From: Planctomycetota bacterium
GTDB lineage: Bacteria > Planctomycetota > Phycisphaerae > UBA1845
Assembly: GCA_024275565.1 (NCBI GenBank)
Contig: JAJRYY010000013.1
Location: 1-40,699 of the forward strand
Reading direction: 5' to 3'
DNA length: 40,699 bases
Part shown: positions 1-8,296 of the stretch, in pieces
How the letters are laid out: every line of letters starts with the position of its first letter
Position numbering within the stretch: the stretch's first letter is position 1
Notes under the pieces: model-generated
What the model was told of the DNA's origin: nothing
The model's database searches: none
What the model saw: the letters and a program-made list of their open reading frames with translations, nothing else
Position numbers and translations under genes: made by a program

Positions 1-891
1 CAACCGGTCCGCATCTCGGAGCTTGCGAATAATCTGCTCCGGATTGTGTCGTTTCCGTTTCATAGTCAAGTCCTTACTGCCCCACACCGGGGGCCAATGG
101 ACTCTCATAACACCTGGATCAGCTTTTGGGGAGCAGGTCAAGACGAAATCCAGTCGGTGTGGCGTGAAGCTATCAAGCGTATGGTCGAACCAGAATCAGC
201 GTCATCCGACCGCATCGACGCCGCGAGGGTTGCCTCCTATGCGATTACGGTCGGAGATAACGACGCTATTGAAAAGCTAACACACATTCTGAAAAAGGAG
301 CGGAATCCCCTCGTCAGGAAAGGAATTGTGCGCGCACTGGATCGAATCGATCCCAGTCGCGTTGTACCACTGCCTCCGGACTCCGCTTTGTCCGACGCAA
401 AGGAATACCACAAACGTGTCGCCAATACATGGAAAACCAGAATCTTCGGACTCCCCTCGGACCTTCGGGCGTTTCGAGCGTACCAAACCGAACACAACGT
501 GTGGATTTCAGGAGTCACCAAAGACCTCGCATACCTCGATCGCCTGATGGGAGACTACCATCGCCACAACAGCAATACCCCAGGCGATCTCCTCATCCGT
601 GAGCACATTCTAAGCGTCGCTGGAACCCTCCCACACATGCAAACCTTGACCGAAGAGGTAAGGCGAGCATTGCAGAAACGCATATTCGAGATCGCCAAGC
701 AGCCCGAACCAGACCCTGTACTTCGCTACCGCATTTTCATGACACTGGACGGTGTCGAATTCGATTCGATCGACCACAACGAACTTCTCAAACTGATCGA
801 AAAGGAACTCTCCAACAATCCATATCGTGATCTTGCAACAGTGCTGGAGTACATGAGACTTCAGATTATAGATCCCGCCGCACTCGATTGA
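1..891 (+). CDS. HEAT-like helical-repeat protein, 5' end outside the window
   Basis: The reading frame is open from the first base of the window to a TGA at 889-891, so the true start probably lies upstream; a GTG at 46 is only the first internal candidate. The visible 296 residues are rich in charged amphipathic helices, and a stretch such as DNDAIEKLTHILKKERNP followed by LVRKGIVRALDRI resembles a HEAT/armadillo-type repeat. No catalytic motif, signal peptide or membrane segment is visible in what is present. No specific family is recognised; a protein-interaction scaffold is an inference from the repeat-like pattern. The stop codon lies inside a 23-bp tandem repeat. Confidence 0.6.
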   Translation, partial: QPVRISELANNLLRIVSFPFHSQVLTAPHRGPMDSHNTWISFWGAGQDEIQSVWREAIKRMVEPESASSDRIDAARVASYAITVGDNDAIEKLTHILKKERNPLVRKGIVRALDRIDPSRVVPLPPDSALSDAKEYHKRVANTWKTRIFGLPSDLRAFRAYQTEHNVWISGVTKDLAYLDRLMGDYHRHNSNTPGDLLIREHILSVAGTLPHMQTLTEEVRRALQKRIFEIAKQPEPDPVLRYRIFMTLDGVEFDSIDHNELLKLIEKELSNNPYRDLATVLEYMRLQIIDPAALD

Positions 892-937
892 TGACCCCGG
901 CTTCACTCGATTGATGACCCCGGCTTCACTCGATTGA
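881..937 (+). repeat. 23-bp tandem repeat copying the stop codon
   Basis: The unit CACTCGATTGATGACCCCGG plus CTT occurs at 881-903 and 904-926, with an 11-base third copy at 927-937. The first copy contains the TGA stop (889-891) of the upstream gene. The unit length is not a multiple of three. The rest of the gap to the next gene holds nothing recognisable. Confidence 0.9.
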
Positions 938-1012
938 GAAACGATCACTCTGTCCATTTACGGCGGGTCGTGGGCGTTGTCGTGATCCATTTCGGCGTTT
1001 AGACTCACCCCC

Positions 1013-1681
1013 ATGGCTGTCACAGTGGACATTATCAATATCGGGACCTTAAGCCGGAACATGTTCTGGAACGAGAACGCGACGGTTCGGCCTGCCCATG
1101 CGACGACCACGCTCCTCCGCGATGAGGGAGTCAATATCCTGGTCGATCCGGGTTTACCGCCCGATCTGATCCGTCAGCGCCTCGATGAGCGTTCAGGATT
1201 GAAGCCTGAGCAGATCGACATCGTGTTTTTGACGAATTTTTCCCCCATCCACCGTCGCGGTCTGGCAGCGTTCGGGGAGGCCGACTGGTACCTGGGTGCA
1301 GTGGAAATGGAAATAATCGCCCAGGGATTGAATGCTGTGTTGGCGGGTGGGACGAACATGGTGGATGAAGTGTCGCTTGACGAAATACAGCAGGAGATGG
1401 AGCTTCTAGGGCGGTGCAAGGCTGCTCCGGACAAAATATCTGAAGGTATAGGGCTTTTTCCCGCATATGGAGCAACGCCGGGATCTGCGTGTTTGCTGGT
1501 TGAGGCCGCCCGGACGGTCTTTGTGGCGGGTGATGCGGTGGTGAGCAGGGATCATTTCGTGAACGGGCGGGTTTGGGAGCGATCGAGCGATCCGGACGCT
1601 GCCCGGGAATCATTTCGGGAAATCTACGATATTGCGGACGTTATCATCCCCGGACACGACAATATCTTCGTGGCTGGCTAG
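1013..1681 (+). CDS. Metallo-beta-lactamase-fold protein with degenerate metal site
   Basis: The 222-residue protein has the MBL-fold layout: an early strand-turn NILVDPGLP (41-49), a segment where HxHxDH is expected, a later VAGDAVVSRDH (171-181) and a C-terminal PGHDN (213-217). The fold normally binds one or two metal ions for hydrolysis. Here the first motif reads TNFSPIHRRG (74-83), so of the four usual ligands only His80 remains (His to Asn75, His to Ser77, Asp to Ile79), and the usual GHTPG reads GATPG (154-158). Asp174 and His215 are kept. No signal peptide is seen, so it is probably cytoplasmic. A changed metal site or a non-enzymatic role is inferred; MBLAC1-like hydrolases are the nearest family I can name. 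Confidence 0.8.
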   Translation: MAVTVDIINIGTLSRNMFWNENATVRPAHATTTLLRDEGVNILVDPGLPPDLIRQRLDERSGLKPEQIDIVFLTNFSPIHRRGLAAFGEADWYLGAVEMEIIAQGLNAVLAGGTNMVDEVSLDEIQQEMELLGRCKAAPDKISEGIGLFPAYGATPGSACLLVEAARTVFVAGDAVVSRDHFVNGRVWERSSDPDAARESFREIYDIADVIIPGHDNIFVAG

Positions 1682-1780
1682 CCTGTTTCTACGGGGCAGG
1701 ATAAGAATCGACAAAATTGATGTGTGAATCGGGGTGTCGGGCGACATAGAATGGGGGTCGGCGGGTGACGTATTGACGTA

Positions 1781-1880
1781 TTCGCTGTCGAGATGTCGTA
1801 TCCGCCGTTGTGGTGTTGTGTGCGGCAATGTGGTGTCGTGTTCGCCGTTGTGGTGTTGTGTCTGTTGTTGTGATGTAATG
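1781..1880 (+). repeat. 20-bp degenerate tandem repeat upstream of the HtrA gene
   Basis: Five consecutive 20-base units can be aligned at 1781, 1801, 1821, 1841 and 1861. The units at 1801 and 1841 are almost identical (CCGCCGTTGTGGTGTTGTG type), while the outer ones have drifted. The block ends 26 bases before the chosen start of the protease gene, so it lies where promoter or leader would be. The earlier part of this gap (1682-1780) shows no clear feature. Confidence 0.75.
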
Positions 1881-1906
1881 TGGACGTCTGGTCATGGAGA
1901 ATTAAG

Positions 1907-3184
1907 GTGACGCCCGACCGCCATCCTTTTCGACAATTCTTTTTTGTATTTCTTTGTACGACGGCTGTCGTGCTGATGCTGGTCCGTCTGGAGGTCGTTG
2001 AGCATTTGTCCTATGCCGTCGAAAAGGGACGTTTGCGGGCGATTGCGGAGCGTCTGCCGACGAGCGACCAGGTTGTTGACTACAATGAACCGAATCGACG
2101 GGTTGCGCAGCTTGTGACGCCTGCCGTGGTGCATATTGAAACGATTCAGTACATATCGCCGCTAGGGATACTCGATTTTGCAGCTTCGGAGCGGTCGGGG
2201 AAGCTCAGAGAGGGCTTTGGGGATGCACATCCCTGGATGCAGGAGGGTAATGCATCGGATGAGGGTGAGGCTGCGGAGGGAGGTTCTCTGGACGAGGGTG
2301 GGGCTGTGGACTCCAGGGATGACATGGATCGGATTCCGGTTCAGTCAGGACTTGGTAGTGGGTTCATCTTCGATGCGGCCAATGGATTTGTTCTGACGAA
2401 TCAGCATGTGGTGGCGGGAGCTGACCGGATCGACGTGATACTTTCGGATGGTCGTCGACGCGAGGGGATTGTGGTCGGAGCGGACGAAGCGACGGATCTG
2501 GCGGTGCTTCAGATTCGGGCGAGTCGTCTGCACGAGTTGGGGCTTGGCGACAGCGATGCGCTTGGGGTGGGTGATGAGGTGTTTGCGCTGGGGAATCCGT
2601 TCGGGCTGGACGGGACGTTCAGCCGTGGGATTGTGAGTGCGATGGGTCGGTCGATCGGGATTCGCAATGTGCGATATCAGGGGTTCATTCAGACGGACGC
2701 GGTGATTAATCCGGGCAATAGTGGTGGACCGCTGGTCGATCGCCGTGGTGAGGTCATCGGGGTGAACACTGCCATCGCTTCGGATACGGGGAGTTATATG
2801 GGGGTTGGTTTTGCGATTCCGTCGAACCGGGTGGCGTTGCTGCTGCCGCACCTGCTCAAGGGTGGTGAGATTGTTCGGGGTTTTCTTGGTGTGGCGACGG
2901 TTGATGTGCGGCTGAATCGTGAGGAAGCGGCTGACCTTGGCTGGTCCAGGCCGAATGGTGTTCTGATTCGACAGGTGCTGGATAATACGCCCGTGGCGGA
3001 GGCGGGTCTCCGGGCGGATGATATTCTGCTGGAAGTGAATGGGACGTCGATATTGAACACCGCTGTCCTGATGGATGCTGTCGCGTTCATTTTGCCGGGT
3101 ACTGAGGTGACGCTGCGTTATTTCCGGGGTGGTGAGGTGCATGAAATGGCCGTGGTGGTAGCGCGTCGCCCATCTGGTGCGTAG
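1907..3184 (+). CDS. HtrA/DegP-type serine protease with one PDZ domain
   Basis: This is a trypsin-like S1C protease expected to act in the periplasm on misfolded envelope proteins. GTG 1907 is preferred to GTG 1880 because GGAG (1896-1899) sits 7 bases before it. The 425-residue product has one N-terminal membrane segment (FFFVFLCTTAVVLMLV) acting as an anchor, then an acidic low-complexity linker (about 110-140). The catalytic triad is visible: His167 in LTNQHVV, Asp197 in EATDLAVLQI and Ser272 in NPGNSGGPLV. A single C-terminal PDZ domain follows (GVLIRQVLDNTPVAEAGLRA region). The one-PDZ, anchored architecture resembles DegS more than DegP, but a sensor role cannot be shown from sequence. 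No partner gene is adjacent. Confidence 0.93.
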   Translation: MTPDRHPFRQFFFVFLCTTAVVLMLVRLEVVEHLSYAVEKGRLRAIAERLPTSDQVVDYNEPNRRVAQLVTPAVVHIETIQYISPLGILDFAASERSGKLREGFGDAHPWMQEGNASDEGEAAEGGSLDEGGAVDSRDDMDRIPVQSGLGSGFIFDAANGFVLTNQHVVAGADRIDVILSDGRRREGIVVGADEATDLAVLQIRASRLHELGLGDSDALGVGDEVFALGNPFGLDGTFSRGIVSAMGRSIGIRNVRYQGFIQTDAVINPGNSGGPLVDRRGEVIGVNTAIASDTGSYMGVGFAIPSNRVALLLPHLLKGGEIVRGFLGVATVDVRLNREEAADLGWSRPNGVLIRQVLDNTPVAEAGLRADDILLEVNGTSILNTAVLMDAVAFILPGTEVTLRYFRGGEVHEMAVVVARRPSGA

Positions 3185-3242
3185 GCGTAATTCATGACAC
3201 CGAGGCGTTTTGCGAACGATTTTCGGGATCGGAACTTAGGCG

Positions 3243-3271
3243 TTGCGGTAGTTTCCCCTCCACGTTATACT
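3243..3271 (+). promoter_or_regulatory. Sigma-70-type promoter P1 for the structured leader / R-M locus
   Basis: TTGCGG (3243-3248) and TATACT (3266-3271) are separated by 17 bases. A start at about 3278 would coincide with the first base of an inverted repeat (GTGTTAC 3278-3284, GTAACAC 3334-3340), which supports the assignment. It faces the endonuclease gene about 300 bases downstream. Confidence 0.6.
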
Positions 3272-3277
3272 CCGCGC

Positions 3278-3575
3278 GTGTTACCGAACGGCAACCGACC
3301 AGCCCTTCCACTTATGGAAGTTTGATCCAGGCAGTAACACCAGGGTCATCTGGAGGCTGTTGGTCGCAGGCTCTTTCGATTGGGAAATGGCAGTGTTCTT
3401 GGAAACTGCATAAAGCAGTACCTGCGGTACCATCACAAGCTGGTCAGGCTTGGTACGAAGGCGTATATAATGCTGGTTCGAGGGTCTCGACAGTCTCTCA
3501 TTTGAAAGTAATCTGTCGGTGTTTTCCGATTCATGGAGTCTCACTCAACAATCATCGCTAGGTAAGCGGGCGCAT
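3278..3575 (+). ncRNA. Candidate structured leader or small RNA ahead of the R-M genes
   Basis: This gene-free stretch has several perfect stem-forming segments in a row: GTGTTAC/GTAACAC (3278-3284/3334-3340), the hairpin CTTCCACTTATGGAAG (3305-3320), CCAG/CTGG near 3341-3354, GCAGT/ACTGC, CAAGC/GCTTG around 3436-3451, and TCGAG/CTCGA. CGACCAGCC near 3297 can pair with GGCTGTTGGTCG near 3355-3366, which crosses the first helix, so a pseudoknot or two alternative folds are possible. A perfect -10 TATAAT at 3466-3471 lacks a good -35 but may be a second promoter closer to the endonuclease. I recognise no known riboswitch, 6S, tmRNA, SRP or RNase P signature. Whether it is a leader, a separate RNA or neither is undecided. 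Confidence 0.4.
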
Positions 3576-4166
3576 ATGGACGAACCACACCTCCCACAAT
3601 ATGTCATCGACAACTACGAAGTTCACGAATGGAAGCACGCTTCTGCTATTCTAAGTAGCGACTTCTCCAGGGAGTGGGCGGACGTTCTCGATCTTCTTCA
3701 CGACTTCCGTCTGTGTAAGAGTTGGCTCACAGTTGGTGGCGGCAGTAAATCCAAAGTATCCGATTTTATCGATCAATTCCTCTATGCTCGCGGGTGGTGT
3801 GAAAAGGAATTTACGACTTCAGTGCATGTTGATGATAAGGTCATGGAATCTCCTACGCACAAAATCGATTGTTACAAAAACCGGGTTGCTTTGGAAATCG
3901 AATGGAACAACAAGGATCCTTTTTTTGATCGCGACCTCAACAATTTTCGTCTTCTTTTCGATCTGCGTGCTATTAGCGTAGGCGTCATCATCACTCGCTG
4001 TGATGAATTGCAGGACATTTTCAAAGAATTGGGTCGTGGAGCATCGTATGGTGCGTCGACGACACACATGTCGAAATTATTGCCACGAATTGAAGGTGGT
4101 GGTGGTGCGGGATGTCCGATTCTCGCATTTGGTATTTCCAAAACCCTTTACGATGAGAATTGCTAA
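3576..4166 (+). CDS. BglII-like type II restriction endonuclease
   Basis: The 196-residue protein resembles the BglII/BstYI endonuclease family, which cuts sites built around GATC using a PD-(D/E)XK-type core. Asp98, Glu107 and Glu109 (in KIDCYKNRVALEIEW) reproduce the spacing of the BglII catalytic residues Asp84, Glu93 and Gln95 as I recall them, but with Glu replacing the Gln. ATG 3576 is chosen over an upstream in-frame start at 3519 because homology-like sequence begins there; no strong ribosome-binding site is seen. The gene overlaps the downstream methylase by one base (TAATG), so the two are translated together. Base composition is visibly more AT-rich than the neighbours, suggesting acquisition by transfer. 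Actual specificity cannot be read from sequence. Confidence 0.8.
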   Translation: MDEPHLPQYVIDNYEVHEWKHASAILSSDFSREWADVLDLLHDFRLCKSWLTVGGGSKSKVSDFIDQFLYARGWCEKEFTTSVHVDDKVMESPTHKIDCYKNRVALEIEWNNKDPFFDRDLNNFRLLFDLRAISVGVIITRCDELQDIFKELGRGASYGASTTHMSKLLPRIEGGGGAGCPILAFGISKTLYDENC

Positions 4167-4816
4167 TGATTGAGGGAATGACTCCAGCTCAAGATTTTGC
4201 ACGCGCGTGCTCCAGGATGTCGTGTGGTACTGTTCTTGCGGATCCGCCGTGGCAATTCAGCAATCGCACAGGCAAGATGGCTCCGGAGCACAAGCGTCTG
4301 AATCGCTATTCCACACTGACGCTGAATGAGATCAAGGATATGCCGGTTTCTTTGGCATGCGCTGATCAGTGCCATCTCTATCTATGGGTTCCCAACGCGT
4401 TGTTGCGTGAAGGTTTGGATGTTATGAAAGCCTGGGGGTTTACATACAAGACTAATATCGTGTGGCACAAAATCCGCAAGGACGGTGGTCCAGACGGACG
4501 AGGTGTTGGTTTCTATTTTCGCAACACTACGGAGCTTATCCTGTTCGGCATTCGCGGCAAACTTCGCACTCTTGATCCGGGACGTCGTCAGGTCAATATC
4601 ATCAGGACACGAAAGCGCGAGCACTCACGCAAACCAGACGAGTTGTATGATGTTATTGAGGCATGCAGCCCCGGTCCGTATCTCGAACTATTTGCTCGCG
4701 GTAAGTATTCCAAGAACTGGTTGGTATGGGGTGACCAAAGCTCCAGCTACAAACCTGATTGGCCAACCTATGCAAATCACAGCAAAAGTGATCGCAAATT
4801 GAGATTGTTAGCGTAG
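4166..4816 (+). CDS. MT-A70-type adenine-N6 DNA methyltransferase, partner of the endonuclease
   Basis: The 216-residue protein carries the MT-A70 catalytic motif ADPPWQF (DPPW at 26-29) and the family's C-terminal ending (PGPYLELFARGKYSKNWLVWG). It is predicted to methylate adenine at the site cut by the upstream endonuclease and so protect the host. The start ATG 4166 overlaps the endonuclease stop (TAATG), implying translational coupling; a TTG at 4160 is less likely. MT-A70 enzymes occur both as mRNA and as DNA methylases, but this operon context strongly favours DNA. From memory, BglII-family systems more often pair with N4-cytosine methylases, so this pairing is unusual. No controller gene is present. 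Confidence 0.88.
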   Translation: MIEGMTPAQDFARACSRMSCGTVLADPPWQFSNRTGKMAPEHKRLNRYSTLTLNEIKDMPVSLACADQCHLYLWVPNALLREGLDVMKAWGFTYKTNIVWHKIRKDGGPDGRGVGFYFRNTTELILFGIRGKLRTLDPGRRQVNIIRTRKREHSRKPDELYDVIEACSPGPYLELFARGKYSKNWLVWGDQSSSYKPDWPTYANHSKSDRKLRLLA

Positions 4817-4949
4817 AAGTCAGGCTGAGCGGAAGCGATGGTCACATTGCGATAGTTTCTCGTCGATGGCGTCATCCACGGTTATGATCGACCCTTCCAG
4901 AATCAATACAGTCATCGCCAGACTGAAATGAGTAGAACCGCGGGCATCG

Positions 4950-4977
4950 TTGACACCCCATTGGGTCGCGCTATACT
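4950..4977 (+). promoter_or_regulatory. Near-consensus sigma-70 promoter for the LptD-like gene
   Basis: TTGACA (4950-4955) and TATACT (4972-4977) are separated by 16 bases. A start near 4984 gives an untranslated leader of about 54 to 90 bases to the two candidate start codons. It is the best promoter match seen in the window and points to strong constitutive expression. Confidence 0.75.
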
Positions 4978-5037
4978 GGATTCGTCGCCGTGAAGTGAAG
5001 GTGCGGTACTTCATCGCGGTGCGTTCAGCATTCACCT

Positions 5038-8000
5038 GTGAGGGGTCACTTTCACAGGCGGGCGTTCATCTTCATGGGATTGATCCCTGTTTTGAAATCG
5101 ACTGTAAGCCGACAGGTCGAAGGCTTGCTGGTATTGACCGGCATGCTTGCAGTGGCTGTGTTGTTTGCAGTGAGTGGGGTTGCATCTGCTCAACCGCTGG
5201 TTCCGTTGAACGACGAGGTTTCGTCTCCCTTGCTCCCAACGGGCATCATTCGTCAGGACGTCCACGTCTCGGGTCAGCTTGCTTATCTCTGGAAATCTGA
5301 ATCTGGTTCGGAAGCTGGTTCGGAAGCAGGTACGGAAGCTGGCGAGCAGGTCGCCCATGTGGTTGGCGATTTTGAGCTTGTGGTTGGTGGGCGTCGGTTG
5401 TCTGCACAGCAGGCTGTCGTCTGGATGATACCAAGACGTCTCGAAGGTGCCGGGCCTCAGGTTTCACCGGTTGCAAGGGGTGATCTCGAATATCAGCAAT
5501 TCGAGATTTTTCTATATCGCGACGCCCGGATCGTAGAACCGGCTGGCACGTTGAGTGAAGGACCCGTTCTGTTTGCCACGCTTAACACGATCGGCGAACT
5601 GTTTGTCTCGGCTGACAAGCGGACATTTGTGTCGTCGGCGGACACGACGGTGTATCGCGACGCATCGTCTGTGCGGATGCGTGTTCGGGAAGCGTCGGGC
5701 GATGATCGCACGAACGCTCCGATCACTGGTGTTGCAGGCTTTCCCGTTGAGAAAACAGAGAAGATACCGCGTGCATTTCGCTACGACGCCGACCTTACGC
5801 AGATGAGGAGTCTTGAGGATGGTGTGCAGGTGGCTGTCGGTGTAGGGAATGTCAATGTCTTTGTGGGTTCTGGCGGTGATGGATACCCTTTTGAGGCTCG
5901 TGCGGGCGCGGTGGTTGTGTTTTTTGCATCTCCGGAGGATGAGGTTGACTCTGGAACGACGTTCGATGGATCGATGTTCGACGATGAGGACGATGCACTC
6001 GGGATGTCTGGTTCCGGGGTTGAAGCGATTTATCTGGAAGGGGATATTCGCCTGACGTCGGGTGATCGAACGATTCGGGCGTCGCGGATTTACTACGACT
6101 TAAAGCACGATCGCGCGCTGATTCTCGATGTTGTGATGTTTGCGATGGTCCCGGACCGCAATCTGCCGATTTACATTCGCGCCAATCAGGTGCGTCAATT
6201 GTCGGACCGCGAGTTTCTGGTGCAGAACGGTTCTCTTACGACGAGTGAATTTCACACGCCGCACTATCATATTGCAGCAGACCGTGTTCAGATCGTCGAC
6301 CGCACGCCCCGGTCGTTCTCGGGTGAGGCGGCCGGACTTGGACGTGCGAGCTATCGGATGGAGGGGGTGTCGTTCAAGGTCGGGAAGGTTCCGTTTTTTT
6401 ACTGGCCTGGGGTTGCGGGCAATGTTCGTATATCCGACACAGCCCTTCGGGGTATCAGCATCGGGCAGCGCAGCAATTTCGGAATGACAGTCAGAACTCG
6501 GTGGGATTTGTTCAATCTGCTCAGCTTTGAAACGCCCGCTGGTTTTAATGCCGAGTTTCGCCAGGATTATTTCAGCGATCGCGGTCCTGCTGTGGGGTTG
6601 GATGTTTCGTATGAGCGAGCGTCGTACTACGGATTGTATCGTGGGTACATGATCGACGACCGAGGCGAAGATAATCTCGGTCGGTTGCGTGACAATACGC
6701 CGGACAAGCAAAGACGCGGTCGAACGACTTTGCGGCATCGCCAGTTTTTCCCCGATGACTGGGAGCTGACGTTCGAGCTGTCCTATATCAGCGATCGCGG
6801 GTTCCTTGAAGAGTATTTTGAGCGGGAGTTTGATCGAGACAAGGAACAGGAGACGGTTTTTTACGCCAAGAAGCAGCGTGACAACTGGGCGTTTACCGCG
6901 ACCGCTCAATATCGGTTGAACTCTTTTGAGACGCGGACAGAGAGTCTGCCGGATTTCAGTTTCCGCAGGATCGGTCAACCCGTGGGTGATTTCGCAACAT
7001 CGTTTAGCGAGTCTCGGGTCGGGGCGGTCCGGTATCGTGCTGCCAAGAAGGAGTTTTATCTGTTCCTGACCAGGGGTTCGGATGGGGCGAGTTCCGGCGG
7101 CGTGGTTCGAAGCGATACCCGGCATGAAATTCAGTTTCCGATGGACCTTGGCCCTGTGCGATTGGCGCCCTTCCTGGTCGCCAGGAATACCTCGTGGGAC
7201 GACTCGCTTTCCGGCGGCGGTACGGATCGCTTGTTTGTGATGGGCGGTATTCGTGGGAGCATGTATTTCAGCAAGGTGTTCCCCGATGTGCGAAGTGAGA
7301 TGTGGGATCTGGACGGTCTTCGCCACGTGATTAAGGCGGATGCGGTTGCGTGGGTGTCTGCATCCAATCTTGATTCTGATGAACTGTATCCTTTCGATGA
7401 GCGGGTGGAGGGGATTGACGATTTCGACGGTATTACGCTCGGTTTGCGACAGCGACTTCAGACAAAGCGTGGACCTGCGGGCGATAAGCGGACGGTGAAT
7501 TTCCTTAAGTTCGATATCGAGCTGGGGTTGTTCAACAATGTGTCAGGCAGAGCGAACCGGTCTGCCGGCGATCTGGGGCGATACATTTTGAGCAGAGGGT
7601 CTAAAGACGGGGGGCTTGTGGGCAGGAGTGCGTTTGGTGGCGGTGTGACCAACGGGTTTACCTCATACACCCGCCCGGAGAACAGCATCGCCCGGAATTT
7701 TGTGAACACCTCGCTGAAGTGGCAGATCAACGATGGAACTGCTCTGCTGAGCGAGATGAATTACGACATCAACGATGGCGAAGTGGACATCTTCAACCTG
7801 TCGCTCGCGGTCGATCGAACGCCACGCTTCAGCTATGCCCTCGGGTATCGCTTCATTGAAGAGTCCGATTCCAATCTGCTGGGTTTCGCGATGAACTACA
7901 AGATCGACCGGAAGCACAGCCTGGCGTTCCGTGAAGAGTTCGATCTGGGGCGAGGGCAGACGCTGGATTTCTCCATCGCATACATTCGCAAGTATCCGAG

Positions 8001-8151
8001 ATGGTATGTCGCCTGGATTTTCGACCTGGATGATGCTGAGGACATTGTTGGCTTGTCGTTTTCGATCTGGCCGGAAGGCTTGGACAAGGTGGCGCTTGGG
8101 TCGCGGCGGTTTACCGGTCTGGCAACGTCGATGGGGATTACCAGAAACTAG
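5038..8151 (+). CDS. lptD: LptD/OstA-like outer-membrane assembly protein
   Basis: LptD forms the outer-membrane channel that inserts lipopolysaccharide. The N-terminus has a signal sequence (LLVLTGMLAVAVLFAVSGVASA, residues 29-50 from GTG 5038); ATG 5074 is an alternative start. The periplasmic part shows OstA-like beta-jellyroll segments (EAIYLEGDIRLTSGDRTIRA; RANQVRQLSDREFLVQNGSL). A conserved-looking VPFFYWPG segment precedes a long C-terminal part of alternating aromatic strands typical of a beta-barrel. At 1037 residues it is longer than E. coli LptD (about 780). I find no cysteine in the whole protein, so the disulfide-gated maturation known in E. coli cannot apply. A 12-bp tandem repeat (5305-5340) encodes GSEAGSEAGTEAG. 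Another large OstA-family protein remains possible. Confidence 0.75.
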   Translation: MRGHFHRRAFIFMGLIPVLKSTVSRQVEGLLVLTGMLAVAVLFAVSGVASAQPLVPLNDEVSSPLLPTGIIRQDVHVSGQLAYLWKSESGSEAGSEAGTEAGEQVAHVVGDFELVVGGRRLSAQQAVVWMIPRRLEGAGPQVSPVARGDLEYQQFEIFLYRDARIVEPAGTLSEGPVLFATLNTIGELFVSADKRTFVSSADTTVYRDASSVRMRVREASGDDRTNAPITGVAGFPVEKTEKIPRAFRYDADLTQMRSLEDGVQVAVGVGNVNVFVGSGGDGYPFEARAGAVVVFFASPEDEVDSGTTFDGSMFDDEDDALGMSGSGVEAIYLEGDIRLTSGDRTIRASRIYYDLKHDRALILDVVMFAMVPDRNLPIYIRANQVRQLSDREFLVQNGSLTTSEFHTPHYHIAADRVQIVDRTPRSFSGEAAGLGRASYRMEGVSFKVGKVPFFYWPGVAGNVRISDTALRGISIGQRSNFGMTVRTRWDLFNLLSFETPAGFNAEFRQDYFSDRGPAVGLDVSYERASYYGLYRGYMIDDRGEDNLGRLRDNTPDKQRRGRTTLRHRQFFPDDWELTFELSYISDRGFLEEYFEREFDRDKEQETVFYAKKQRDNWAFTATAQYRLNSFETRTESLPDFSFRRIGQPVGDFATSFSESRVGAVRYRAAKKEFYLFLTRGSDGASSGGVVRSDTRHEIQFPMDLGPVRLAPFLVARNTSWDDSLSGGGTDRLFVMGGIRGSMYFSKVFPDVRSEMWDLDGLRHVIKADAVAWVSASNLDSDELYPFDERVEGIDDFDGITLGLRQRLQTKRGPAGDKRTVNFLKFDIELGLFNNVSGRANRSAGDLGRYILSRGSKDGGLVGRSAFGGGVTNGFTSYTRPENSIARNFVNTSLKWQINDGTALLSEMNYDINDGEVDIFNLSLAVDRTPRFSYALGYRFIEESDSNLLGFAMNYKIDRKHSLAFREEFDLGRGQTLDFSIAYIRKYPRWYVAWIFDLDDAEDIVGLSFSIWPEGLDKVALGSRRFTGLATSMGITRN
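5305..5340 (+). repeat. 12-bp coding tandem repeat
   Basis: Three copies of GGTTCGGAAGCT-type units (5305, 5317, 5329) encode repeated GSEA/GTEA near the N-terminus of the LptD-like protein. Unit length keeps the reading frame. Confidence 0.9.
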
Positions 8152-8187
8152 AGCAAGCTCTATCCAGGTGTAGCGTCTGGTCGACGG

Positions 8188-8201
8188 TTTCACATGTGAA
8201 A
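8188..8201. promoter_or_regulatory. Perfect 14-bp palindrome, candidate operator
   Basis: TTTCACATGTGAAA is a perfect palindrome about 95 bases upstream of the RND-family gene, in a gap without other features. Its size and dyad symmetry suit a dimeric repressor such as TetR or GntR types, whose members often regulate exporters. No regulator gene is nearby and there is no T-run to make it a terminator. Function is inferred. Confidence 0.35.
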
Positions 8202-8296
8202 TGACCCATGTCGTCCGCAACGCCTGACGTGAAAACGCTATAACGCAGCCAAAGCAATCTCGATCCGGGCGGTGTGACGATGGTCCCATATCTACG

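Noticed and set aside
3322-3561. 79-codon frame in the leader of the R-M locus
   Set aside because: No ribosome-binding site or family likeness; the sequence is better explained by RNA hairpins.
4820-5035. 71-codon minus-strand frame before the LptD-like gene
   Set aside because: No recognisable family, no ribosome-binding site, and a strong plus-strand promoter lies within it.
6100-7326. 408-codon minus-strand frame
   Set aside because: It is antisense to the well-supported LptD-like gene, and its composition is that of a shadow frame.
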